Shown here piece by piece: positions 27,224 through 33,977 of a stretch of 64,000 bases of DNA (within the stretch, counting starts at the first letter, position 1; each line of letters begins with the position of its first letter). The position numbers and the translations under genes are program-made. Below the pieces are notes generated by a model. The model saw only the letters and a list, made by a program, of their open reading frames with translations, did no database searches and was not told the origin of the DNA. Origin of the DNA: Verrucomicrobiales bacterium (GTDB taxonomy: Bacteria; Verrucomicrobiota; Verrucomicrobiia; Limisphaerales; UBA9464). The stretch is from positions 1 through 64,000 of the forward strand of contig JAIYBC010000015.1 of assembly GCA_027488845.1 (NCBI GenBank), written 5' to 3'.

Positions 27224-28051
27224 ATGAAACGTCTCCTCCGCCTGATGCTGCCGCTGCTGGTCTCCGCCGGGATCGCCCGTGCGTTTCCGCCGGCACCCCA
27301 CCACGTCCTCTACGGAACCGTCCGCGACGAACAGGGCCACCCCCTGCGCGCCGGCGCCGCCGAGGTCGTGCTCGAGACGACCGGCGGCGTGGTGATCCGC
27401 GCCAACACCGTCGACGGCGCCGAGCCCGGCGTGAACTTCGCCCTGGTCATCCCGATGGATGCCGGGATCACCGGAACGCCCTACCGTCCGACCGCCCTCA
27501 ACCCCCGGGTGCCCTTCCGGATCCGCGTGCGCATCGGCCAGAGCCTCTTCCTCCCGATCCAGATGCGCGGCGACTTCGCGGTGCTGGGCCGTCCCGGTGC
27601 CCGCACCCGCATCGACCTGACCCTCGGCGAGGACGCCGACGGCGACGGCCTGCCGGACGCCTGGGAGCGGATCCTTGCCGGGCAGGCGGGACTCGGCTCC
27701 GACCTCGGTGCCGTGGACGGGGCGGGCGATGCCGACGGCGACGGCATGAGCAACCTCGACGAGTACCTGGCCGGGACCTATGCATTCGACCCCGCCGACG
27801 GGCTCGCGCTTCGGTTGGTCCGTGTCGATTCCGAAGCCTCCGTGGCCGAGTTCCTCGCCGTCTCCGGGCGGGTGTACGAGGTGCAGTCCTCCTCCGACTT
27901 CGCGACCTGGACGGCCACGCCGTTCCGCGTCGGCGAGGCGGGGGCCTCCGGCCAGTTCCGCTGTTCCGACACCCGGATCGAAAGGATCCGGATCCCGGCG
28001 CCGGCGGACGGTTCCAAGCCCTCCGCGTTCTTCCGAGTGGTGGCCCGCTGA
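27224..28051 (+). CDS. Exported protein with calcium-binding-type Asp repeats and C-terminal beta domain
   Basis: A 275-residue exported protein (signal: LLRLMLPLLVSAGIARAF). It has a carboxypeptidase-regulatory-like N-terminal beta domain (LYGTVRDEQGHPLRAGAAEV), two Asp-rich loops of thrombospondin type 3/EF-hand style (EDADGDGLPDAWER and GDADGDGMSNLDEYLAGT at about 144-190) that are typical of Verrucomicrobia, and a C-terminal strand-rich region ending FFRVVAR, similar in pattern to the FYRLTPR end of the gene two down. It begins six bases after the giant gene's stop. Likely calcium-stabilised and secreted; probably an interacting or anchoring partner, which is inference. Confidence 0.75.
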   Translation: MKRLLRLMLPLLVSAGIARAFPPAPHHVLYGTVRDEQGHPLRAGAAEVVLETTGGVVIRANTVDGAEPGVNFALVIPMDAGITGTPYRPTALNPRVPFRIRVRIGQSLFLPIQMRGDFAVLGRPGARTRIDLTLGEDADGDGLPDAWERILAGQAGLGSDLGAVDGAGDADGDGMSNLDEYLAGTYAFDPADGLALRLVRVDSEASVAEFLAVSGRVYEVQSSSDFATWTATPFRVGEAGASGQFRCSDTRIERIRIPAPADGSKPSAFFRVVAR

Positions 28052-28063
28052 CCCGAAACTCCC

Positions 28064-28672
28064 GTGAAGACGAGTCCCTGGAAAAGCATTCCGCGATGGC
28101 TGCCGCAGTCCCTGGCGGCCCTGGTGGTGCTCGCCGCCGCGATGTCCTGGCTCCGGATCCCGCGCTCCGCCGAGGAGGCGCGGATGGAGGACCTCGAATT
28201 GCGTGAAGGCGTCCTGCTTCGCCGCCTCGACGGTCGTCCCTTTTCCGGAAAGGTGGTTTCCCGGGATCCGAACGGTCCGCTGCGCAGCGCATCCATGGTC
28301 GTCGGCGGGCGTCTCCACGGCCTTTCCGAGGGATGGCACGCCAACGGCATGATCCAGGTCCGCGAGACCTTCGTCGCAGGACGGTCCGAAGGTGTCCGCA
28401 CGAAGTGGCGACACGACGGAAGCCGGGAATCCGAGGCTGGCATCCGAGGCGGAAGGCTCCATGGACGCTTCGTGCGCTGGGATGCCGAGGGACGGCCGAC
28501 GGAGGAGGCGTGGTTCGTCGACGGCCTGCCGGCGGGCGAGGCCCGGCAATGGCATCCCGACGGCTCGTTGAAGTCCTGGTGCCGGCTGGAGGATGGAAAG
28601 GTGGTCGAGTCGCAGAGGTGGTCCCCGGGCGAGAAGCCCGACGGCACGGCGGTCGTGGCCCAGACCCGATGA
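28064..28672 (+). CDS. YwqK/MORN-variant repeat membrane-anchored protein
   Basis: A 202-residue protein with one N-terminal hydrophobic helix (SLAALVVLAAAMSWL, about 16-30) and then tandem MORN-variant (YwqK-type, PF07661-like) units such as GLSEGWHANGMIQVRETFVAG, GVRTKWRHDGSRESEAGIRGG, GRFVRWDAEGRPTEEAWFVDG and GEARQWHPDGSLKSW. These 'G....W...G....E..F..G' repeats are often annotated as toxin-antitoxin components by name only; no toxin gene is linked here. Initiates at GTG, 12 bases after the previous stop, and its own stop overlaps the next start (ATGA at 28669-28672). Likely periplasmic and tethered to the inner membrane, or exported. Confidence 0.75.
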   Translation: MKTSPWKSIPRWLPQSLAALVVLAAAMSWLRIPRSAEEARMEDLELREGVLLRRLDGRPFSGKVVSRDPNGPLRSASMVVGGRLHGLSEGWHANGMIQVRETFVAGRSEGVRTKWRHDGSRESEAGIRGGRLHGRFVRWDAEGRPTEEAWFVDGLPAGEARQWHPDGSLKSWCRLEDGKVVESQRWSPGEKPDGTAVVAQTR

Positions 28673-29472
28673 AGGTCGGCTTTCACATCCCTTCGATGAC
28701 GCCCTCGGGGCTCCGCGCCGCCGTCCAGGCGTCGATGGCTGCCGCCGCGCTGTGGCTGGGCACCGTTGCGGCGCGGTCGGCCGAGCCTCCCCGCTTGGTT
28801 TCCTCACAGGCGGGACCCGGGGGCGTGGTCGCCGCGGAAGGCGTGCGGTTGGAATTCACCTTCGCGTCGTTGGGGCTCGTCGCCTCGGAGGGCGCGATCC
28901 GGCTCTTCCCCGGCTTCGTCTCGGAGCTGCCGAACGGGCGCCCCACCGCCACCAACCAGGCGTCCACCCGTTCCACCGGCTCCGCGGTGCGCATCGCCAC
29001 GGCGTCCGCCGCGGGCTCGGCGTGGGATCCCGACGGGGACCGGATGCGCGTCGTGTCGGTCAACGGGGTGAGCGTCGCCGGTGGCCGTGTCGAGTTGGAC
29101 GGCAACTGGATCACCTACTTCCCGCCCGAGGGTGGCGCCGAGACGGACCGGTTCCGCTTCCTGATCGCGGACAGCTTCGGCGACGCCGACGAGGCGGAGT
29201 GGGTGTTGGCGGTCCGCACGGAACCCCCGCCGGACGCGGAGCCGCCGAGGAACCAGCTGCCTCCCCGCATGGATCCCGTCGGCAACCTCCAGCTCCGCTT
29301 CGCGGGCATCCCCAACCGCCGTTACCGGCTCCAGGCCACGCTCAGCATCACCCCGCCCGTGGAGTGGACCAACCTCGCGGAGCTCAGGGCCACCGCCGCC
29401 GGCCAGGTCCTCTTCACCGACACCAACGCGCCGTCCACCCCGACCCGGTTCTACCGGCTCACACCCCGATGA
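28669..29472 (+). CDS. Exported protein with bacterial cadherin-like domain
   Basis: A 267-residue protein with an N-terminal hydrophobic segment (MAAAALWLGTVAARSAE, so cleavage near residue 40) and a bacterial cadherin-like domain: AWDPDGDRMRVVSVNGVSV...GNWITYFPPEGGAETDRFRFLIADSFGDADEA. The C-terminus (YRLQATLSITPPVEWTNL...FYRLTPR) is a beta domain that recurs at the end of many secreted verrucomicrobial proteins. Coupled to both flanking genes by ATGA overlaps. The signal lies about 18 residues into the protein, so internal initiation at MTPSG is possible. Binding role only suggested by domain content. Confidence 0.7.
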   Translation: MKVGFHIPSMTPSGLRAAVQASMAAAALWLGTVAARSAEPPRLVSSQAGPGGVVAAEGVRLEFTFASLGLVASEGAIRLFPGFVSELPNGRPTATNQASTRSTGSAVRIATASAAGSAWDPDGDRMRVVSVNGVSVAGGRVELDGNWITYFPPEGGAETDRFRFLIADSFGDADEAEWVLAVRTEPPPDAEPPRNQLPPRMDPVGNLQLRFAGIPNRRYRLQATLSITPPVEWTNLAELRATAAGQVLFTDTNAPSTPTRFYRLTPR

Positions 29473-30161
29473 ACTCCGCCTTCCGCGCGCTGGCGCTCCT
29501 GCTTGCCCCGGCCTTCACCGCCGCCGCCGCCGTCGTCGAGTCCGGCACCCTCGATCTCCGCATCCCCGGAGCCCTCGACGGCGGCGTGGTCTCCACCCTC
29601 GACGTCTCCGGCGTCCCCGGGCCGATCGTCCGGCTCGAGGTCGGGCTGACGCTCGCCGGCGATCCGCTGGGCGCGAACGGCGACCTCTACGTGATCCTCT
29701 CCAGTGACGACCCGGCCGAACCCTATTCCGTCCTGCTCAACCGGGTCGGCCGCAGCGCGACGATGACCGCGGGATACGGCGACAGCGGGATGACCGTGCG
29801 CTTCGCCGACGACGCCCCTTTGGGCGACATCCACACCTACCGGATGACCCTCAACGCCAGCCACGCCGTGCCCCTTGCGGCGCTCTCCGGGACTTGGTCC
29901 CCCTCGGGACGCGAGGAGGATCCGGAGCTGGTCCTGGGGACGTCTCCGCGGACGGCGCCGCTTTCGAACTTCATCGGGACCGATCCCAACACCCGGTGGA
30001 CCTTGTACCTGGTGGACCTGTTGGACGGAGCGGACACGCGGTTGGTGCAGTGGTCGCTGGACTTCAACCCGGTCGCAGTCCCGGAGATCCCCGCGATGCC
30101 GGTCGTGGCGACGATTGCGATGGCCTGCTTCGCCGGCATCCGTCTCCGCGGGCGTGGCTGA
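29469..30161 (+). CDS. Exported P-domain protein with PEP-CTERM-like tail
   Basis: A 230-residue protein, last in the operon. Signal peptide (ALALLLAPAFTAAAAVVE), then a proprotein-convertase P-domain-like beta sandwich (GTLDLRIPGALDGGVVSTLDV; GDLYVILSSDDPAE; FIGTDPNTRWTLYLVDLLDG; TRLVQWSLDFNP). The C-terminus VPEIPAMPVVATIAMACFAG plus IRLRGRG is a PEP-CTERM-like sorting signal: a VPE motif, a hydrophobic helix and a basic end, which exosortase would cut. No exosortase gene is in the window. ATG overlaps the preceding stop. The 102-base spacer to the kinase gene contains a GC-rich inverted repeat followed by TCTTTT (about 30171-30196), a possible but imperfect terminator. Confidence 0.75.
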   Translation: MNSAFRALALLLAPAFTAAAAVVESGTLDLRIPGALDGGVVSTLDVSGVPGPIVRLEVGLTLAGDPLGANGDLYVILSSDDPAEPYSVLLNRVGRSATMTAGYGDSGMTVRFADDAPLGDIHTYRMTLNASHAVPLAALSGTWSPSGREEDPELVLGTSPRTAPLSNFIGTDPNTRWTLYLVDLLDGADTRLVQWSLDFNPVAVPEIPAMPVVATIAMACFAGIRLRGRG

Positions 30162-30263
30162 ATTCAGCATGCCGACCGGCCGGAACCGGCTCTTTTCCCG
30201 CTTCACCCGCGCCGGACATCGGTGATATTCCGCGCCGCCCGGGGTATCCCGGCGTCCCAGATC

Positions 30264-31388
30264 ATGCAGAACACGCCTGAATTCCGCGCCTCCGTCGCCG
30301 ACCGCCTCTCCGCCGCCGCCGCCTCGGTGCCGTCGCTGACCGCCTTCGTCGGCCTCGACGGATTCGTCGACGAGATCCTCCACGTGGTCGACAAGCGGTA
30401 CGACGCGGTGAACTTCGACCGCATCCCGACCATCGCGAAGTACGCCGAGCGCCTCGCGGCCGCGGCCGGCCGCAGCACGAACATCGAACTGGTCAACGTC
30501 ATCACCAAGCTCGGCGGCAACGGCCCCATCATGGCCAACGCCCTCGCCAGCATGGGCATCCAGGTGACCTACGTCGGCTCCCTCGGATGGCCTCATCCGC
30601 ATGGCGTGTTCACCCCCTTCACCCAACGTGCCGATGTCCACACCATCTGCGAGCCGGGCCTCACCGACGCCCTCGAGTTCGAGGACGGCAAGCTGATGGT
30701 CGGCAAGCACTACACGCTGAAGCAGATCAACTGGGAGAACCTCTGCGAGCGCTACGGCAAGGACAACCTGGCCGCGAAGTTCGCCTCCTGCAGCCTCGTC
30801 GCCTTCGTCAACTGGACGATGCTGCCGTTCATGTCGGACATCTGGGAGAACCTCCAGAGGGAGTTCCTCCCGGGCCTGTCCGGTCCGCGCCGCAAGATCT
30901 TCTTCGACCTCGCCGATCCCGAGAAGCGCACGCCGGCCGACATCGCCATGGCGCTGGAGCTCATCGCGAAGTTCCAGACGAAGTTCGACGTGATCCTCGG
31001 CCTGAACGAGAAGGAGGCCTACGAGATCGCCAAGGTGCTCGGCCTCGACGCCTCGCCGAAGGACTGGCAGGGCTTGGCCGCGCTGAGCATCGAGATCCAG
31101 AAGCGGGTGGCGGTGGACACGCTGGTGGTCCATCCGGTCGCCTACGCGCTGGCGGTTTCCAACGGAGTGGCCTCGGTCGTGGAAGGCCCGGTCTGCCGCA
31201 AGCCCAAGATCACCACCGGCGCCGGCGACCACTTCAACAGCGGCTTCTGCCTCGGCAAGCTGCTGGGCCTGGACAACGCGGCGAGCGTGCTCTGCGGCGT
31301 CAGCACCAGCGGCCACTACGTCCGCACCGCCGAAAGCCCCAAGGTCGAGGATCTGGTCGCCCTGATGCGCAACTTCCCGACCGCCTGA
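30264..31388 (+). CDS. PfkB-family carbohydrate kinase
   Basis: A 374-residue ribokinase-fold enzyme, larger than ribokinase (about 310). It begins MQNTPEFRASVADRL, has a glycine-rich substrate side (LTAFVGLDGFVDEIL, about 26-40; TKLGGNGPIMANALASMG, about 77-94) and ends with the anion-hole/catalytic-base motif TTGAGDHFNSGF (about 316-327). It should phosphorylate a sugar or related alcohol with ATP; specificity cannot be read from sequence. The start at 30264 is preferred over the GTG at 30222 because it gives the usual N-terminus. It is a single-gene unit ended by a strong terminator. Confidence 0.85.
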   Translation: MQNTPEFRASVADRLSAAAASVPSLTAFVGLDGFVDEILHVVDKRYDAVNFDRIPTIAKYAERLAAAAGRSTNIELVNVITKLGGNGPIMANALASMGIQVTYVGSLGWPHPHGVFTPFTQRADVHTICEPGLTDALEFEDGKLMVGKHYTLKQINWENLCERYGKDNLAAKFASCSLVAFVNWTMLPFMSDIWENLQREFLPGLSGPRRKIFFDLADPEKRTPADIAMALELIAKFQTKFDVILGLNEKEAYEIAKVLGLDASPKDWQGLAALSIEIQKRVAVDTLVVHPVAYALAVSNGVASVVEGPVCRKPKITTGAGDHFNSGFCLGKLLGLDNAASVLCGVSTSGHYVRTAESPKVEDLVALMRNFPTA

Positions 31389-31415
31389 ACGGGTCGGTCC
31401 CGGGCTGAAACGAAG

Positions 31416-31447
31416 AGGGCCGTCCGGTTTCCCGGACGGCCCTTTTT
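31416..31447 (+). terminator. Intrinsic terminator after the PfkB kinase
   Basis: A twelve-base-pair stem, AGGGCCGTCCGG paired with CCGGACGGCCCT, around a TTTC loop and followed by a run of five T (31443-31447). It lies 27 bases past the kinase stop. Confidence 0.9.
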
Positions 31448-31468
31448 GACGCCCGCATGGGCTTCGGC

Positions 31469-32605
31469 TCAGAACTCCCGGAGACTGGCGCCGACGGAGA
31501 GGACCCCGGGGCGGTCGTCGACCTGGATCGCCTTGGCGAAGTCCTCGTCCGAGGCCTTGTTCTTCGACAGCTTCAGGATGTCGGACTTCCGGGCCCGAAG
31601 GGTCAGAGTGGTGCCGCCGGCTTCGCCCACGCCGAAGGCGCTGAGGATGAGTGCGCTGCCGGGGCCGCCGCCGAAGAGTTCCGTGCGGACCTTCGCGGTG
31701 CCCCCCTGGGGATGGCCGTGGCCCAGCACGACCAGGATGACCTCCTCCGAATCCTTCAGCCCACGGAGGTTCGCGGCGTGCCGGAACGCGGCTCCGAGCC
31801 TTTGCTTGAGCTCACGGACGCGGTTCTCGTCAAAGCGGCTCTCCTCCTCGTCCTTTTCATCCAGCTCGATGTCGACCTCGAACTCCTCGTCCTTGGCACC
31901 GGAGCGCAGACGCCGGCGCTCCTTCTCCCAGACCGCGTCGGAGTCGTCTTCCTTGGCCGCCTTCTTCGGCTCCGCCTTCGGGGGCTGGCTCACCGGCCAG
32001 TCGACGCTCACGAAGAACAACGCACCGAGTCCGTTGAGGTACATCCCGTCGAGGTCGCGTCCCTCGCCGAAGCGGAACGCGAACTCCCTCTGGTTCTTGC
32101 CGGACTTGCTGGCGGCCTTGCCGAAGATGCGGGCCATCACGGTGAGGTCTTCATGGGCCTCGTTCAGGGCTTCCGGGGTGGTGTTCGGCGCGGCCAGGAC
32201 CAGGGTCCGGCCGTTGGAACGGCGGAGGGTGCGCATCTTGTCGGCCCGCGCCACCTCGGCCCGCGCCCGGGCGATCTCGCCCTTGGTCTTGGCCATCGCC
32301 TCGCTGACCGAGCGGCGGATGTCCTCGCCGACGTGTTCCAGGGACTTCTGCGCCTTCCGGATCTCGCGTTTCTCGATGACGACGTCCTCCTTGTCGTCGG
32401 GCTCGCCGTCCTCGACGACGGTGAGGTCGATGACCTTCGCCTCGCGGCCCGGGGGCGGGGCCGGCAACCGGGGCAGGGCCGGCAGGGCCGGCAGGGCCGG
32501 GTCCGCGGGCGTCGCCGGGGCGGGAGGCTCGACCTGGGCGCAGGCCAGTTGCGTGATGAAGGCGAGGCCGCCGATGACGGCCGCGATGGATGGGGTGTTC
32601 TTCAT
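31469..32605 (-). CDS. Exported acidic protein of the ECF sigma operon
   Basis: A 378-residue protein with a signal peptide (IAAVIGGLAFITQLACAQ), a Pro/Ala-rich linker (PALPALPALPRLPAPPPG), then a charged helical region (IRRSVSEAMAKTKGEIARARAE) and a mixed part with VLAAPNTTPEALNEAHEDL, EEVILVVLGHGHPQ and GSALILSAFGVGEAGGT. I do not recognise the family. Its ATG overlaps the stop of the anti-sigma gene on the minus strand (positions 32602-32605), so it is translationally coupled to it and should be co-regulated with the sigma factor. The small strand-plus-Ser/Gly patterns of the second half hint at a compact globular domain. It may be an envelope effector or sensor for the sigma/anti-sigma pair, which is inference. 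Confidence 0.65.
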   Translation of the reverse strand: MKNTPSIAAVIGGLAFITQLACAQVEPPAPATPADPALPALPALPRLPAPPPGREAKVIDLTVVEDGEPDDKEDVVIEKREIRKAQKSLEHVGEDIRRSVSEAMAKTKGEIARARAEVARADKMRTLRRSNGRTLVLAAPNTTPEALNEAHEDLTVMARIFGKAASKSGKNQREFAFRFGEGRDLDGMYLNGLGALFFVSVDWPVSQPPKAEPKKAAKEDDSDAVWEKERRRLRSGAKDEEFEVDIELDEKDEEESRFDENRVRELKQRLGAAFRHAANLRGLKDSEEVILVVLGHGHPQGGTAKVRTELFGGGPGSALILSAFGVGEAGGTTLTLRARKSDILKLSKNKASDEDFAKAIQVDDRPGVLSVGASLREF

Positions 32606-33267
32606 GGCTTGTTCTCGTTGGAAATCGCTGGGGAAACGGGATTGGAATCGAGGGAGGCGATGGTGTTGAACTGGTCCTCGGCCTGGCGGAATCCGTTGCC
32701 GGTCTCGCGGGCGAGCCGCACCAGGCCGCCAGACAGGCTCCGGTAGTCCTGGACCCGCTGGATTTCCATGCGGTCCAGGACGGTCAGCAGCTGACGTTGG
32801 TCCCGGGCGCGGGCCTCGACGAACTCGTCCCGCAGCTCCCGCAGGGACTTCTCGTTCTGCCGCGTCGTGGCGGCCACCGTGGCGGCCGCGATCGTCTCCA
32901 GGTCCCGGGCGTGGCGCTCGCGGGTCTCGTCCCGGATCCTTGACTCCACGGCGGCCAGCTCTTCGCGCAGCTGTCCGCGGGAGACCCTGCCGGCACGGCC
33001 CGCGAGGAATCCGGCGCAGAGCAGGATCGCGGCGGCCGCGGCCCAGGCCACGCGCGGACGCCAAGTCCGCCCGAATCCCACCTCGCGGCGGGGCACCGCC
33101 AAGGTCGCGGTGTCCAGGTCGAGAAGACCCATCGTCTTGCGCATCTGGTCGACCTGTCCGCGACACTGGGTGCAGACGTGGAGGTGGGCCTCCAAGTCGT
33201 TACGCTCCGCGGGTCCGGCCTCGTCGTAGAGGTACGTGATCCAGGATTCGGGTGAGGGATGGTTCAT
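32602..33267 (-). CDS. Anti-sigma factor, zinc-binding (ZAS) membrane type
   Basis: A 221-residue protein with an N-terminal ZAS-like zinc site (H28, C32 and C35, pattern H-x3-C-x2-C in EAHLHVCTQC), one transmembrane helix at about 73-90 (VAWAAAAAILLCAGFLAG), and a long helical periplasmic region, about 95-205 (REELAAVESRIRDETRERHAR). This is the standard layout of an ECF anti-sigma factor that holds the sigma factor at the membrane until a periplasmic signal. It follows the sigma gene by 40 bases and overlaps the downstream exported-protein gene, so all three are one operon. Confidence 0.85.
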   Translation of the reverse strand: MNHPSPESWITYLYDEAGPAERNDLEAHLHVCTQCRGQVDQMRKTMGLLDLDTATLAVPRREVGFGRTWRPRVAWAAAAAILLCAGFLAGRAGRVSRGQLREELAAVESRIRDETRERHARDLETIAAATVAATTRQNEKSLRELRDEFVEARARDQRQLLTVLDRMEIQRVQDYRSLSGGLVRLARETGNGFRQAEDQFNTIASLDSNPVSPAISNENKP

Positions 33268-33307
33268 GGCGGATGGGAAGGTTTAAGGAGACGGATTCCC
33301 CGCGTGT

Positions 33308-33901
33308 TCAGTCGGGGTTCCGGACGTCGCGCAGCAGCACGGCCAAGCGGGCGAGTCCCTCGAACATCCGGGACTTCACCGTGCCTTCCGGGATGCCGAG
33401 GACCTCGGCGATCTCCTGGAACTTCAGGTTCTCGTAGTGTCGGAGGATGACGACGCCGCGGTAGTGTTCGGGAAGCTTCATCAGGGCCCGGCGGACCTGT
33501 TCGGCGCGCTCCAGCGCCTGCATCGCCTCGGCCGGGCCGCCGTCACCGGAGGCGAACTCCATCTGGGGGCGGTCCTCCTCCCCGTTGCCCGTGGATTCGA
33601 TCGACAGCTCCGGCCGCCGCATCCGCCGCCGCTGCTCGTCGTGGCAGAGGTTGATGGCGATCCGCCAGAGCCAGGTGGAGAACTTGGCGGTGGGATTGAA
33701 GTCGTGGCGCTTGTGGAAGACCCGCGTGAACGCCTCCTGGGCGAGGTCCTCGGCCTTGTGCAGGTCCCCGGTCATCCGCGCGCAGAGCCGCTGGATGGGC
33801 GCCTCCCAGCGTTGGACCAACTGGGCGAAGGCGGCGTGGTCGTCCTCGTTCTGGACACGCCACATCGCCTGTTCGTCGGTCATGGAAGTCGGCCAGGTCA
33901 T
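33308..33901 (-). CDS. ECF-family RNA polymerase sigma factor
   Basis: A 197-residue sigma-70 family protein with only regions 2 and 4. Region 2 includes AEDLAQEAFTRVFHKRHDF and KFSTWLWRIAINLCHDEQRR (about 48-90); region 4 includes LPEHYRGVVILRHYENLKFQ, then IAEVLGIPEGTVKSRMFEGL (about 142-185), the helix-turn-helix for -35 recognition. It starts at MTWPTSMTDEQ with GAGGA four bases before the ATG; the inner Met at 33883 has no such site. The 76 bases upstream contain GGAACTTTTT, similar to the -35 half of autoregulated ECF promoters, but no -10 half at correct spacing. It is followed by its anti-sigma factor. Confidence 0.9.
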   Translation of the reverse strand: MTWPTSMTDEQAMWRVQNEDDHAAFAQLVQRWEAPIQRLCARMTGDLHKAEDLAQEAFTRVFHKRHDFNPTAKFSTWLWRIAINLCHDEQRRRMRRPELSIESTGNGEEDRPQMEFASGDGGPAEAMQALERAEQVRRALMKLPEHYRGVVILRHYENLKFQEIAEVLGIPEGTVKSRMFEGLARLAVLLRDVRNPD

Positions 33902-33977
33902 CGTTCCTCGCCGATTGAAACGACGCCGGTCCCGTTTTGGTTCGGAAAAAGTTCCACGGAAACGTGGCGACGACCCG

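Noticed and set aside
28064-28672. Toxin-antitoxin module
   Set aside because: YwqK-like repeats alone do not make an antitoxin and no toxin gene is adjacent.
19259-28807. Minus-strand open frame of more than 3000 codons opposite the giant gene and its neighbours
   Set aside because: It mirrors the plus-strand coding sequence and has improbable composition (Val/Gly/Arg/Glu-rich, no domains); GC-rich codon bias keeps the antisense frame open. The plus strand has signal peptides, domains and coupled starts.
33902-33977. Complete autoregulated ECF promoter before the sigma gene
   Set aside because: GGAACTT is present but the only CGTC-like -10 candidate is about 23 bases on, too far for normal spacing.
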